From: Pasteurellaceae bacterium
GTDB taxonomy: Bacteria > Pseudomonadota > Gammaproteobacteria > Enterobacterales > Pasteurellaceae
Assembly (NCBI GenBank): GCA_900756155.1
Contig: CAAEJV010000033.1
Location: 1-64,000 of the forward strand
DNA length: 64,000 nt
Reading direction: 5' to 3'
Below are positions 30,718 to 40,026 of this stretch, in pieces (within the stretch, counting starts at the first letter, position 1; the number at the start of each line of letters is the position of its first letter). The notes under the pieces are model-generated. The model did no database searches and was not told where the DNA came from. It saw only the letters and a list, made by a program, of their open reading frames with translations. Position numbers and translations under genes: made by a program.

Positions 30718-31725
30718 ATGACCCCATCCCAATATCCAATTACCATTCTTGGTTGCGGTTCTTACGGAACAGCACTCGCTATCTCGTTTTCTCGCAATGG
30801 CTCTCCAACCTATCTTTGGGGGCACAATCCCGATCACATTCATCAAATGCAACAGGAACGCCAAAATCGCCGCTTTCTGCCAGATATTGAATTTCCAGAA
30901 AGTTTGCATTTAGAATTAGATTTGAAAACAGCGCTTGAACAATCGAAGGACATTTTAATTGTAGTGCCAAGCCATGCTTTTGGTGAAATTCTGTTAAAAA
31001 TTAGACCGCACTTAAAATCTGCTCATCGTTTAATTTGGGCAACTAAAGGATTAGAACGCAACACCGGCCGATTACTACAAGAAGTAGTGGAAGAAACCTT
31101 AGGCAAAGGAATTCCGACCGCAGTGCTTTCAGGTCCGACTTTTGCGAAAGAATTGGCTCAAGGTTTGCCTACAGCGATTACCCTTGCCTCTCGTAATGAA
31201 AAGTTTGCCTTAGAATTTCAAGCCAGAATTCATTGCAGTCAGCATTTTCGGGTATACGTAAACCAAGATATGATCGGCGTTCAATTAGGTGGCGCCATTA
31301 AAAACGTAATTGCGATTGGTGCGGGTATTTCGGATGGTATGGGATTTGGTGCCAATGCGAGAACGGCATTAATTACTCGTGGGATTGCGGAAATCACTCG
31401 CTTAGGCGTATCCATGGGGGCCAACACACAAACCTTTATGGGCATGTCTGGTTTAGGTGATTTAGTGCTCACTTGTACCGATAACCAATCCCGTAACCGC
31501 CGATTTGGTTTAATGCTTGGTAAAGGAACTGATAGTCAACAAGCCATGGATGAAATTGGTCAAGTGGTGGAAGGGTTTTATAACACCAAAGAAACTTATT
31601 TATTAGCACAACGACAAGGCGTGGAAATGCCAATTACAGAACAAATTTACCAAATGCTCTTTTGTGGTAAAAGTGCACAAGAAGTCGCACTGAGCTTATT
31701 GGGTCGTGAACGAAAAGGCGAATAA
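30718..31725 (+). CDS. gpsA: Glycerol-3-phosphate dehydrogenase [NAD(P)+]
   Basis: GpsA reduces dihydroxyacetone phosphate to sn-glycerol-3-phosphate for phospholipid synthesis. I choose the ATG at 30718 ([12 protein letters not shown]), giving 335 aa as in H. influenzae; the frame is open to 30667, but that stretch is the secB terminator. The Rossmann loop reads GCGSYGTAL, with Cys where most homologues have Ala. The catalytic lysine is in [13 protein letters not shown], and [10 protein letters not shown] is intact. It is 9 bp upstream of cysE. Confidence 0.95.
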   Translation: MTPSQYPITILGCGSYGTALAISFSRNGSPTYLWGHNPDHIHQMQQERQNRRFLPDIEFPESLHLELDLKTALEQSKDILIVVPSHAFGEILLKIRPHLKSAHRLIWATKGLERNTGRLLQEVVEETLGKGIPTAVLSGPTFAKELAQGLPTAITLASRNEKFALEFQARIHCSQHFRVYVNQDMIGVQLGGAIKNVIAIGAGISDGMGFGANARTALITRGIAEITRLGVSMGANTQTFMGMSGLGDLVLTCTDNQSRNRRFGLMLGKGTDSQQAMDEIGQVVEGFYNTKETYLLAQRQGVEMPITEQIYQMLFCGKSAQEVALSLLGRERKGE

Positions 31726-31734
31726 GGAGAAAAA

Positions 31735-32532
31735 ATGACGTTAGAAGTATGGCAACACATTCGCCAAGAGGCAAAAGAATTAGCAGAATGTGAACCAATG
31801 CTCGCAAGCTTTTTCCATTCCACTATTTTAAAACATCAAAATCTTGGCAGTGCCTTGAGTTATTTGCTTGCGAATAAACTGGCTAACCCGATCATGCCCG
31901 CAATTTCGCTGCGTGAAATTATTGAAGAAGCCTATCAGGCCGAGCCCAATATCATTGACTGTGCTGCTTGTGATATTAAAGCTGTGCGCCACCGCGATCC
32001 TGCGGTGGAATTGTGGTCCACACCATTGCTTTATTTAAAAGGTTTTCACGCCATTCAAAGCTATCGCATTACCCATTATTTGTGGAACCAAAATCGAAAA
32101 GCACTCGCACTTTATTTACAAAATCAAATTTCCGTAGCTTTCGATGTGGATATTCACCCTGCTGCCAAAATTGGGCACGGCATTATGTTTGACCATGCTA
32201 CTGGTATTGTTGTAGGCGAAACCTCAGTGATTGAAAATGATGTGTCTATCTTGCAAGGTGTTACCCTCGGTGGTACAGGTAAAGAATCCGGCGATCGCCA
32301 TCCAAAAGTACGAGAAGGCGTAATGATTGGGGCGGGCGCAAAAATTCTCGGCAATATCGAAGTGGGTAAATATGCCAAAATCGGCGCCAACTCTGTTGTA
32401 CTTCAACCTGTGCCTGAATATGCCACTGCAGCAGGTGTGCCTGCTCGTATTGTCGGCAAAGACAAAGCGGCAAAACCGGCCTTTGAGATGAATCAATATT
32501 TTATCGATGATGATATAAATTTGAATATTTAA
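31735..32532 (+). CDS. cysE: Serine O-acetyltransferase
   Basis: CysE acetylates serine to O-acetylserine, the first and feedback-inhibited step of cysteine synthesis. The 265-aa protein has the N-terminal helical domain and a C-terminal left-handed beta-helix with hexapeptide repeats. Catalytic Asp/His lie in DIHPAAKIGHGIMFDHATG. The C-terminus ends EMNQYFIDDDINLNI; the Ile C-terminus is what docks into CysK. The last 72 bases are repeated at 34070-34144 and partly at 33195-33242, marking an insertion downstream. SD AAGGAG precedes the ATG. Confidence 0.97.
   Translation: MTLEVWQHIRQEAKELAECEPMLASFFHSTILKHQNLGSALSYLLANKLANPIMPAISLREIIEEAYQAEPNIIDCAACDIKAVRHRDPAVELWSTPLLYLKGFHAIQSYRITHYLWNQNRKALALYLQNQISVAFDVDIHPAAKIGHGIMFDHATGIVVGETSVIENDVSILQGVTLGGTGKESGDRHPKVREGVMIGAGAKILGNIEVGKYAKIGANSVVLQPVPEYATAAGVPARIVGKDKAAKPAFEMNQYFIDDDINLNI
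32461..32532 (+). repeat. cysE 3'-end repeat, copy A (functional)
   Basis: These are the last 24 codons of cysE including the stop. The same segment recurs as copy B (33195-33242, shorter and altered) and copy C (34070-34144). The 3' flank after copy A is also similar to that after copy B, with TATACTTA and ACTTA-TTATTGT blocks in the same order. Confidence 0.9.
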
Positions 32533-32608
32533 AAAGTTACTATACTTAACAAACACTTAGACTTATTGTGACGAGATTCACATTTTTTTGAGAGTAAAAG
32601 GAAGCAAT

Positions 32609-33196
32609 ATGATAGAAGATAAACAATATCCACAACTTTCGATGAATGAGTTTTTTTTTACGTATAGCTTCATATTTGTTTTGCTATTATTCATATCTGT
32701 AATTATTTTTTTTAACGATGTTCCAATAACTAACTTTGAAATATTTATCGATAAATATTTAGTCAAGGGGAGAGGAGTATATTCTCATATATACTCCTTT
32801 CAATCTGAAATAATCTCAAATTTATCGATGATTATTGCTCCACTGTTTGCTATTTATCTAGCATTAACTTTAAAGCTCACTTACTCGTCGGAAAATGAAA
32901 TTATTCATAGTGGAAGAGTAATAGAGAAAAGTGTAAAAAAAACTATATTAATGAAATTTTGCTTTATTATATCAACACTGCTTCTTGTAACGATGTGTGT
33001 GTTTTTAACATACATATATAATTGGGATCTTGAAGAATCTAAAACTAATACATTATTTGTTAGGGATAATGTAATATGGTTGCTATCCTTAACTTATATA
33101 ATTTATACAGGGACATTCTTTACACTTTTTGTGCTGTTTAGCGTAATACGTCACCCAGTATCTTCATTAAAGTATCATATATACCGACCAAATTGA
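32609..33196 (+). CDS. Four-helix membrane protein of unknown function, copy 1 of 2
   Basis: I do not recognise this 195-aa protein. It has four strongly hydrophobic segments (about residues 14-34, 68-88, 113-135 and 155-178), short polar ends and no signal peptide cleavage site, so it is probably an inner-membrane protein. The ATG at 32609 is chosen for its AAAAGGAAG ribosome site; a TTG seven codons earlier is unlikely. It is clearly related to the next gene along its full length (shared FNDVPIT/FNNIPIT and VYSHIYSFQSE). The DNA is much AT-richer than cysE, which suggests transfer. An immunity or exclusion role is only a guess. Confidence 0.75.
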   Translation: MIEDKQYPQLSMNEFFFTYSFIFVLLLFISVIIFFNDVPITNFEIFIDKYLVKGRGVYSHIYSFQSEIISNLSMIIAPLFAIYLALTLKLTYSSENEIIHSGRVIEKSVKKTILMKFCFIISTLLLVTMCVFLTYIYNWDLEESKTNTLFVRDNVIWLLSLTYIIYTGTFFTLFVLFSVIRHPVSSLKYHIYRPN

Positions 33197-33242
33197 AATA
33201 AACCAATATCTTATCGATGATGATATAAATTTGAATATTTAA
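33195..33242 (+). repeat. cysE 3'-end repeat, copy B (degenerate)
   Basis: The last 16 cysE codons recur here, beginning at the stop codon of the first membrane-protein gene. The 34 bases from 33211 are identical to cysE. Two upstream differences change amino acids (Met to Ile, Phe to Leu), so this copy is no longer under coding selection. Confidence 0.85.
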
Positions 33243-33397
33243 AAGGTTAATATACTTACAAATACTTAAAATTATTGTAATGAATTTTAAAAACTTTCAT
33301 TTTGACTTTAAATGATGAATTGTTAGACAATTAACATATAAAAATGTAGCATCAAACTAAGTTTAACCGTTTTTAGCAATTTATTGAGGAAAATAAT

Positions 33398-33484
33398 ATG
33401 TCTAGTTTTGCTATGCGTGTTAATAACGGTAATTTAAGTATAGCAGATTATCTTGAAAAACTTAATAAGATGGGAACTATATGA
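33398..33484 (+). CDS. 28-codon reading frame coupled to the second membrane-protein gene
   Basis: A small frame with a good ribosome site (GAGGA, 8 nt before ATG) encodes 28 aa (begins MSSFAMRVNNG, ends KLNKMGTI). Its stop overlaps the next start as ATGA. It could be a leader peptide that couples translation of the membrane protein, which has no ribosome site of its own, or the remnant of a longer gene. I cannot assign a function. Confidence 0.5.
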   Translation: MSSFAMRVNNGNLSIADYLEKLNKMGTI

Positions 33485-34071
33485 ACGGAGATAAAAAATA
33501 TCCAAAAATTCTGATAAATGAGGATTTTTTAGTATATGGTAGTGTTTTTATATCAGTATTGTTTGTTCTCATAGTCATTTTTTTTAATAATATTCCAATA
33601 ACTGATTTTGAAGTATTCATTGATACGTATTTAATAAAAGGGAATGGAGTATACTCTCATATATACTCCTTTCAATCTGAAGTAATTTCAAATTTATCAA
33701 TGATAATAGCCCCTTTGTTTGCTATTTATACTGTATTGACTTCAAAGCTTACTTATTTATCTGAACGTGAAATGATTGATTCTGGTATTACAATAGAGAA
33801 AAGTATAATAAAAACCATACAGAGAAAACTAGTCTTCATCATATCATTACTGCTTCTTGTATCAACATTTATATTTTTGACATACATCGATAGCTGGGAT
33901 CTTCAAGCTGTAGAAACTAATACATTATTTATTACCGATAATGTTGTATGTTTATTGTTCTTAAATTGTGTATTTTGCATCGGAACGCTTTTCGCTCTTA
34001 CTTTTCTATTTAGTGCAGTATTACACCCTATAACTTTTTTAAGATATCATTACCAATCTCCTTTTAATTAA
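33481..34071 (+). CDS. Four-helix membrane protein of unknown function, copy 2 of 2
   Basis: This is a 196-aa paralogue of the preceding membrane protein, with the same four-helix layout. Conserved blocks include FNNIPITDFEVFIDTYL, VYSHIYSFQSE, SNLSMIIAPLFAIY and TNTLFITDNVV, while the rest has diverged considerably. Its start overlaps the 28-codon frame (ATGA), so it is probably translated by coupling. The stop codon abuts copy C of the cysE tail. It is AT-rich like copy 1. Function unknown; a pair of diverged small membrane proteins in a variable slot is compatible with immunity proteins. Confidence 0.75.
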   Translation: MNGDKKYPKILINEDFLVYGSVFISVLFVLIVIFFNNIPITDFEVFIDTYLIKGNGVYSHIYSFQSEVISNLSMIIAPLFAIYTVLTSKLTYLSEREMIDSGITIEKSIIKTIQRKLVFIISLLLLVSTFIFLTYIDSWDLQAVETNTLFITDNVVCLLFLNCVFCIGTLFALTFLFSAVLHPITFLRYHYQSPFN

Positions 34072-34144
34072 AGACAAGGCGGCAAAACCAGCTTTTGAAA
34101 TGAATCAATATTTTATTGATGATGATATAAATTTGAATATTTAA
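34070..34144 (+). repeat. cysE 3'-end repeat, copy C (intact coding tail)
   Basis: This is a 72-base copy of the cysE end that still encodes the identical 23 residues and stop. It differs from copy A at five bases, all synonymous third positions (AAA/AAG, CCG/CCA, GCC/GCT, GAG/GAA, ATC/ATT). The aroE-like ATG follows 9 nt later, presumably the original cysE-aroE junction. Confidence 0.92.
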
Positions 34145-34153
34145 GACCAAAAT

Positions 34154-34969
34154 ATGATTAACAAAGACACCCAACTTTGCATGTCCCTTTCTGGCAGACC
34201 AGGCAATTTTGGCACAACATTCCATAACTATCTGTATCAAAAACTCGGGCTTAATTTTATCTATAAAGCCTTTACTACTACGGATATTGAAAGTGCAGTC
34301 AAAGGCATTCGTGCACTTGGTATTCGAGGTTGTGCCGTTTCGATGCCTTTTAAAGAAAGCTGTATGCCATCTTTAGATGAAATCTCACCTTCTGCGCAAA
34401 CCATTCAGTCTGTGAATACCATTGTGAATGATCAAGGTTTTCTTCGTGCTTACAACACCGACTATATTGCCATTGTTAAACTTATCAAAGAATATCAATT
34501 AGATAAAAAGAGTCGTGTGATTGTACGAGGCAGTGGTGGTATGGCTAAAGCGGTCATCGCGGCCTTTAAAAACAGCGGATTTGAGCATCTGAAGATTTTT
34601 GCTCGAAATGAAAAAACAGGTAAAAATTTAGCCGCACTTTATGGCTACGAATATATTTATTCTTTAGATAATCAATCGGCAGACATTTTAGTCAATGTCA
34701 CACCAATTGGGATGAAAGGTGGGAAAGAAGAATTTGATCTCGCCTTTCCTGAAAATCTTATTCAACAAGCTCAAACCGCTTTTGATGTTGTGGCGATTCC
34801 TGCTGAAACACCGTTTATCCAATTTGCTCAACAGCAAGGTAAACAAACGATTTCTGGTGCAGAAGTCATTGTGCTACAAGCCCTTGAACAATTTGAGCTC
34901 TACACAGGTATACGCCCTGATGAGCAATTAGTCGCTGAAGCGGCTGCTTTTGCCAGAAAAAATAGTTAA
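34154..34969 (+). CDS. Shikimate dehydrogenase-like protein (SDH-L/AroE family)
   Basis: This 271-aa NADP-binding protein is related to AroE and resembles the H. influenzae shikimate dehydrogenase-like enzyme encoded next to cysE. The substrate-site lysine lies in SMPFKESCMPSL, the aspartate in AYNTDYIAI, and the dinucleotide loop is VRGSGGMAKAV. The N-terminus (MSLSGRPGNFGTTFHNYL) departs from true AroE, where shikimate is recognised by SxS, so its natural substrate may be different. It was probably co-transcribed with cysE before the insertion upstream of it. Confidence 0.88.
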   Translation: MINKDTQLCMSLSGRPGNFGTTFHNYLYQKLGLNFIYKAFTTTDIESAVKGIRALGIRGCAVSMPFKESCMPSLDEISPSAQTIQSVNTIVNDQGFLRAYNTDYIAIVKLIKEYQLDKKSRVIVRGSGGMAKAVIAAFKNSGFEHLKIFARNEKTGKNLAALYGYEYIYSLDNQSADILVNVTPIGMKGGKEEFDLAFPENLIQQAQTAFDVVAIPAETPFIQFAQQQGKQTISGAEVIVLQALEQFELYTGIRPDEQLVAEAAAFARKNS

Positions 34970-35005
34970 AAAAAGAACCGCACTTCTAAAAAGTGCGGTT
35001 CTTTT
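34970..35005. terminator. Bidirectional terminator from an inverted USS pair
   Basis: AGAACCGCACTT (34974-34985) and AAGTGCGGTTCT (34991-35002) form a 12-bp stem with a 5-nt loop. A- and T-runs flank it, so it ends both the aroE-like gene and converging udp. Both arms contain perfect uptake signals. Confidence 0.9.
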
Positions 35006-35015
35006 TATCTGAGTT

Positions 35016-35774
35016 TTACGCCAACAATTTTCTTGCGGCTTCCACTACGACTGATACTGCTTTGTCTTCCGTATCTTTCATAGTGGCTTCATTTGGAATT
35101 TCTTGTTGCGTACGGTTCACAATCACACCTGCCACCATACCAGCTCGTAAGCCAAGAGCGTTACACATGGTGAATAACGTCGCGGATTCCATCTCATAGT
35201 TCATCACATTGAGATCTTGCCACTGTTTTAACAAGCCTTGGTAATCACGATATACTTTACCGCTATACGTATCATAACGTTCTTGACCTGGGTAGAAGGT
35301 ATCTGAAGAGGCTGTAATTCCTACAAATGGTTCAATACCTTTTTCTTTAGCCGCATTGAAAAGTGCCGTGGTACATTCAAAATTTGCTACCGCTGGATAT
35401 TCAATTGGGGCAAAATGACGGCTTGCACCATCAAGACGAACCGCACCTGTTGTAACAAGAACATCCCCCACATTAATATGTGGTTGAATTGCGCCTGTTG
35501 TACCAATACGTAAGAATGTACGCACGCCAAGCTGAGCCAGCTCTTCCACACAGATAGACGTAGAAGGGCCGCCAATACCGGTTGAACAAACCACCACCGG
35601 TTGACCATTTAAATAGCCTAACCAAGAAGTATATTCACGTGTACTTGCAAGAAACTCAGGATTATCAAGTTTTTTAGCAATACGTTCGCTACGTGCCGGA
35701 TCCCCTGGTACGATAGCTAATGTTGCACCTTTCAGTTGCGCTTTAGTTAGGTTTAAGTGAAATACATCAGACAT
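35016..35774 (-). CDS. udp: Uridine phosphorylase
   Basis: Udp cleaves uridine with phosphate to uracil and ribose-1-phosphate (pyrimidine salvage). The 252-aa length equals the family norm. Motifs include the phosphate-binding [41 protein letters not shown] and the ribose-binding [20 protein letters not shown] precedes the ATG. Confidence 0.96.
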   Translation of the reverse strand: MSDVFHLNLTKAQLKGATLAIVPGDPARSERIAKKLDNPEFLASTREYTSWLGYLNGQPVVVCSTGIGGPSTSICVEELAQLGVRTFLRIGTTGAIQPHINVGDVLVTTGAVRLDGASRHFAPIEYPAVANFECTTALFNAAKEKGIEPFVGITASSDTFYPGQERYDTYSGKVYRDYQGLLKQWQDLNVMNYEMESATLFTMCNALGLRAGMVAGVIVNRTQQEIPNEATMKDTEDKAVSVVVEAARKLLA

Positions 35775-35822
35775 AACAATCTCCTTTTTTCATTCTTGCC
35801 GCAAAGTGCGGTCAAATTTTCG

Positions 35823-37322
35823 TTATTTTTTCAATGCACCTAGAATACCACGCATGATTTGTTTGGTCACTTCATTACGAATATTGCGACCCACTGATTT
35901 TGCCACGCTATTCACAATTTGTTCTGTCGGAGAAAGTTTATCCCCGCGTTTTTGTGTTCCAAAAATCATACGACTTAAGCTACCAAATAAACCGCTTTCT
36001 TCCTCTTGCTGCGCTTGCTCGGCTTGTTTTTGTTGTACTGCTGCTAAATCCGCTTGCGCATTTAACACTTCGAAAGCCGACTCATTATCCACATAATCTT
36101 TATAGAAGGCATAAAGCTCATCGTCTTTCACCCAAGCTGCTCGCTCTTCTTCAGTAATCGGTGCAAGTTGGCTTTTCGGCGGGTAAACATACGCCACTTC
36201 AACTGGCGCAGGCATACCTTTTTCATCTAAGAATGAAATCAATGCTTGCCCCACACCTAAGGTTGAAATGGTCTCAACCACATTGACAGCAGGATTAGAA
36301 CGGAACGTTTCTGCCGCAGATTTCACTGCTTTTTGATCGCGTGGTGTAAAAGCGCGTAGCGCGTGTTGAACACGGTTACCTAATTGCCCTAACACCGTAT
36401 CCGGTAAATCTAATGGATTTTGGGTCACAAAATAAATCCCCACACCTTTAGAACGAATCAAGCGAACTACTTGTTCCACTTTATCCACCAACACACTTGG
36501 TGCACCATCAAAGAGTAAATGCGCTTCATCGAAGAACATCACAAATTTTGGTTTATCCGGATCGCCGACTTCCGGTAATTGCTCAAATAATTCAGACATC
36601 AACCAAAGCAAGAATGCGCTATACATTCTTGGGGAATTGATTAATTTTTCAGAATTTAAAACATTGATCACGCCACGACCATCACGGGTTTGTAACCAAT
36701 CTTCAAGATTTAATGCAGGTTCACCAAAAAGATTGGTCGCCCCTTCATTTTCAAGGGTCAGTAAAGCACGTTGAATCGCGCCCACACTCGCAGCTGATAC
36801 GTTACCATATTCTACTTGGAACGATTTGGCGTTCTCTGCTACAAATTTAAGCATTGCACGCAAGTCTTTCAGATCGATAAGCAATAAACCTCTATCATCG
36901 GCCACACGGAATACAAGGTTTAATAAGCCTTCTTGGGTTGCATTTAAATTTAATAAACGGGAAAGTAATAATGGTCCCATTTCAGAAATCGTGGTGCGAA
37001 GCGGAATACCGGTTTCACCGAATACATCCCAAAATGACACAGGATAGCCATTTAAATAACTCTCGCCACCTAAATCAAATTGTTCAATGCGTTCTGCTAC
37101 TTTGCCACTAAATGTGCCCGCTTTTACTAAACCAGACAAATCGCCTTTTACATCCACTAAAAAAACCGGCACACCATCATCACTGAACGCCTCTGCCATT
37201 TTACGTAATGTCACGGTTTTCCCCGTTCCTGTCGCTCCAGCGATCAGGCCATGACGGTTTGCCATTTTTGCGGTAATGCCAAGGGTTTGACCTTGTTCGG
37301 TACGCGCGAGAGAATATTGCAT
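35823..37322 (-). CDS. yjgR: HerA/FtsK-type ATPase, DUF853 (YjgR family)
   Basis: This 499-aa P-loop ATPase belongs to the DUF853/YjgR branch of the HerA-FtsK superfamily. The Walker A is GATGTGKTVTLRKM near residue 30, Walker B is FVMFFDEAHLLFDG, and FVTQNPLDLPDTVL forms the sensor region. The cellular role is not established; HerA relatives translocate DNA or proteins. The C-terminus is basic and rich in Gln/Glu coiled coil (QKQAEQAQQEEESG). It is monocistronic. Confidence 0.88.
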   Translation of the reverse strand: MQYSLARTEQGQTLGITAKMANRHGLIAGATGTGKTVTLRKMAEAFSDDGVPVFLVDVKGDLSGLVKAGTFSGKVAERIEQFDLGGESYLNGYPVSFWDVFGETGIPLRTTISEMGPLLLSRLLNLNATQEGLLNLVFRVADDRGLLLIDLKDLRAMLKFVAENAKSFQVEYGNVSAASVGAIQRALLTLENEGATNLFGEPALNLEDWLQTRDGRGVINVLNSEKLINSPRMYSAFLLWLMSELFEQLPEVGDPDKPKFVMFFDEAHLLFDGAPSVLVDKVEQVVRLIRSKGVGIYFVTQNPLDLPDTVLGQLGNRVQHALRAFTPRDQKAVKSAAETFRSNPAVNVVETISTLGVGQALISFLDEKGMPAPVEVAYVYPPKSQLAPITEEERAAWVKDDELYAFYKDYVDNESAFEVLNAQADLAAVQQKQAEQAQQEEESGLFGSLSRMIFGTQKRGDKLSPTEQIVNSVAKSVGRNIRNEVTKQIMRGILGALKK

Positions 37323-37444
37323 AAAGATTCCTTTGTTTTGTTGGTTTTATTTAAACGAATAATAAGGAAAAAACGAAGTGCGGTCAAAATTTAAGTGATT
37401 TTACGGTATAATTTCTCAAAACTAACTCAAAGCAGGAAAAATAG

Positions 37445-38110
37445 ATGTCAAACGCAAAAATTCTTATTATTAAAACAGGACTGATAGAAACCTTAACGTT
37501 CCCTGATGGTAGCTCATATGAAAGCGCTATTCGTAAAAAACCAGTACCAATGGTAAAAGTACACACGCTGGGTGCAGAAGGTAACGATGTAGGCTTAAAA
37601 GCCCATCACGGTGGTGTTGATAAAGCCTTGTTTTTTATGTCTGATGTGTCTTTCCCTGCTTTAAACGAGCTACTTGGTGAAAAGTTTGATTTCCACGGCA
37701 GTGCGATTTACGGTGAAAACTTTGTGGTATCAGGCTTACATGAAGATAATGTTTGTGTAGGCGATCGTTACAAAATTGGCTCTACTCTGTTAGAAGTGTC
37801 TCAACCCCGCAAACCTTGCGAGCGTTTATCTCATAATACCAAGAATGAGAATACAAGAGAGGTTATTCGTCAATCAGGTTGGACAGGTTGGTATGTGCGC
37901 GTGATTGAAGAAGGTGAAATTCATCAAGGCGATGAACTCATTTTGCAACATCGACCTTATCCTGAATGGACAATTCGTCGTCTAAATACGCAACTCTCCG
38001 CGCCTTCAAGTATTGCAGAACTAGAAGAAGCCTTAGCCATTGAAGAATTAGCGCCTGCATTTAAACGTTCGATCAATTCACAATTACATCATTTACAACA
38101 GGCGGCCTAA
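37445..38110 (+). CDS. yiiM: MOSC domain protein YiiM
   Basis: YiiM is a molybdenum-cofactor MOSC-domain protein that in E. coli helps reduce N-hydroxylated compounds such as 6-hydroxylaminopurine. The 221-aa protein shows [20 protein letters not shown] and the conserved cysteine of [10 protein letters not shown]. It heads a tight four-gene unit (yiiM-ychJ-yihY-dtd) in which each gene follows or overlaps the last; ychJ starts 1 nt after its stop. Confidence 0.9.
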   Translation: MSNAKILIIKTGLIETLTFPDGSSYESAIRKKPVPMVKVHTLGAEGNDVGLKAHHGGVDKALFFMSDVSFPALNELLGEKFDFHGSAIYGENFVVSGLHEDNVCVGDRYKIGSTLLEVSQPRKPCERLSHNTKNENTREVIRQSGWTGWYVRVIEEGEIHQGDELILQHRPYPEWTIRRLNTQLSAPSSIAELEEALAIEELAPAFKRSINSQLHHLQQAA

Positions 38111-38111
38111 A

Positions 38112-38585
38112 ATGTCGGCTAAAACGACCGCACTTTGTCCGTGCCAATCTTCGCTTTCTTACGAAGATTGTTGCGGACGCTTTCATTCACGCAATATGTT
38201 TCCAGAAACAGCGGAACAACTCATGCGTTCCCGCTATTCAGCGTTTGTGCTCAAAAATATTCCCTATATTGTGCAAACCACGGTACCAAGCCAACAGCCG
38301 TTATTAGATCAAAAAGCGCTACAAGATTGGGCTGATGAAACACAATGGCTCGGTTTAGAGATTGTCAAAACAGAAACCTTAACCAAAATACAAAGTGCGG
38401 TTGAATTTAAGGCTCATTTTCAAGGTGGCGAACAGCCGCAAGTGCATCACGAACATTCTATTTTTGTAAAAATCGATGGTCGTTGGTATTTTGTTGACCC
38501 CACTGTGCCACTCCCAAGTAATAAACAACCTTGTATTTGTGGTTCAGGGAAGAAATTTAAACATTGTTGCGGAGGCTTGCTCTAA
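38112..38585 (+). CDS. YchJ family protein with two SEC-C motifs
   Basis: This 157-aa protein has a SEC-C zinc-binding motif at each end: [17 protein letters not shown] near residue 9 and [16 protein letters not shown] at the C-terminus. Between them lies the YchJ/NTF2-like domain ([20 protein letters not shown]). The SEC-C motif binds zinc and contacts ribosomes or SecB in other proteins; no function of YchJ is settled. It overlaps yihY by one base (TAATG). A USS is coded near the N-terminus. Confidence 0.87.
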   Translation: MSAKTTALCPCQSSLSYEDCCGRFHSRNMFPETAEQLMRSRYSAFVLKNIPYIVQTTVPSQQPLLDQKALQDWADETQWLGLEIVKTETLTKIQSAVEFKAHFQGGEQPQVHHEHSIFVKIDGRWYFVDPTVPLPSNKQPCICGSGKKFKHCCGGLL

Positions 38586-39409
38586 TGACCTTAACGTCTT
38601 TTCTCGCATTATTCTGGCAGCGTTCTCAAGAAAATAAATTAACGCAAGCTGCCGGTTCTCTCACCTACAGCACCATGCTCGCCATTGTGCCATTAATTAT
38701 GGTCGTGTTTTCGATTTTCTCCGCCTTTCCTGTTTTTAACGAAGTAACCGGGGCATTGAAAGAATTCATCTTCACCAATTTCGCCCCTTCCGCGAGTGAT
38801 GTTGTGGGGCAATATATTGATGAATTCGTCCATAACTCCAAGCAAATGAGTGCCGTGGGGATTGTGAGTTTGATTTTAGTCGCATTAATGCTCATTAACT
38901 CCATCGACCGTACACTTAATGGCATTTGGCAAGATACCAGTAATCGCCCAATTTTTACTTCATTTGCTATTTATTGGCTCATTTTAACGCTCGGTCCACT
39001 TTTAATCGGTACCAGCATTGCCGCAAGTTCCTATGTCAAAGCCATGTTTGAGCAATCCGAATCGCTTTCTTTTGGCTTAAAACTCCTCAGCTTTGTGCCA
39101 TTTCTTTCTACTTGGTTTATCTTCACGCTCATTTATATGGTCGTGCCAAATAAGAAAGTGAGCATCAAACACTCTGCAGCAGGTGCATTAATTGCCGCGA
39201 TTTTCTTTACCTTAGGGAAACAGGCCTTTGCTTGGTACATCGCCACCTTCCCGTCTTATCAATTAATTTATGGCGCTATGGCGACGTTGCCGATCATGTT
39301 ATTGTGGATTCAAATCAGCTGGACAGTGGTGTTATTCGGCGCACAATTAGCCGCAGTACTTGCAGAAGAACAGTCAATGGAGCAAACAAATTTAGAGGAA
39401 GTAAAATGA
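38585..39409 (+). CDS. YihY/BrkB family inner-membrane protein
   Basis: This 274-aa multi-helix protein belongs to the YihY/virulence-factor BrkB family (old, doubtful name: ribonuclease BN). Family motifs are [52 protein letters not shown] and a C-terminal cytosolic tail. I start it at the ATG at 38585, which overlaps the ychJ stop; the frame is open to 38564. Its function is unknown. It overlaps dtd through ATGA. Confidence 0.9.
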   Translation: MTLTSFLALFWQRSQENKLTQAAGSLTYSTMLAIVPLIMVVFSIFSAFPVFNEVTGALKEFIFTNFAPSASDVVGQYIDEFVHNSKQMSAVGIVSLILVALMLINSIDRTLNGIWQDTSNRPIFTSFAIYWLILTLGPLLIGTSIAASSYVKAMFEQSESLSFGLKLLSFVPFLSTWFIFTLIYMVVPNKKVSIKHSAAGALIAAIFFTLGKQAFAWYIATFPSYQLIYGAMATLPIMLLWIQISWTVVLFGAQLAAVLAEEQSMEQTNLEEVK

Positions 39410-39840
39410 TTGCGTTAATTCAGCGTGTTACGCAGGCTAAAGTGGAAGTTGAAGGTCAAATTGTGGGGCAAATCAGCAAAGGATTATTAGTTTTATTAGG
39501 CGTGGAAAAAGAAGATGACCAAGCCAAAGCGGATAAACTCGCCGAGAAAGTATTAAACTACCGTATTTTCAGTGATGAAAATGACAAAATGAATTTAAAC
39601 GTGCAGCAAATCGGTGGCGAAGTGCTTGTGGTATCGCAATTTACTTTAGCCGCTGACACGCAAAAAGGCTTACGACCAAGTTTCTCAAAAGGTGCGGCAC
39701 CTGCATTAGCTAATGAATTGTATGGCTATTTTTCGCAAAAATGTGCAGAAAAAGTCACTGTTGCCAACGGACAATTTGCAGCAGATATGCAAGTAACGCT
39801 GACCAATGATGGCCCGGTTACATTTTGGTTAAATGTCTGA
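39406..39840 (+). CDS. dtd: D-aminoacyl-tRNA deacylase
   Basis: Dtd removes D-amino acids (and glycine from tRNA-Ala) mis-charged on tRNA. The true start is the ATG at 39406 ([17 protein letters not shown], 144 aa), not the longer open frame. The catalytic [18 protein letters not shown] motif and the cross-subunit NDGPVTFW motif are complete. Its ATG overlaps the yihY stop (ATGA), so it is the last gene of the operon. Confidence 0.96.
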   Translation: MIALIQRVTQAKVEVEGQIVGQISKGLLVLLGVEKEDDQAKADKLAEKVLNYRIFSDENDKMNLNVQQIGGEVLVVSQFTLAADTQKGLRPSFSKGAAPALANELYGYFSQKCAEKVTVANGQFAADMQVTLTNDGPVTFWLNV

Positions 39841-40026
39841 ATAAAGAGAACAATCACTATTTTTTTCAAAGCAAAGGAAACTCTTTCTTTGATCGCATTG
39901 TCGTATTAACGCTCACACGCATAACAATTTCAAATCCCATCCATAATTGCGTTGCTAATCCCCTTATTTTATGGGTAAACTAAGGCGGTTTGATGTGGAT
40001 CTTCTTAAAGTTTAGCTTGTAATAAA

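Noticed and set aside
32588..32608. Longer start (TTG) for the first membrane protein
   Set aside because: The ATG at 32609 has a proper ribosome site and gives the same length as its paralogue.
32461..34144. Integrative element with an attachment site at the cysE 3' end
   Set aside because: The tail repeats look like att sites, but no integrase, recombinase or transposase gene is present in or near the module.
39880..39915. Sigma-E promoter for tamA
   Set aside because: A GGAAAC and a TCGTA are present, but the spacing is about 2 bp too long and both boxes are imperfect.
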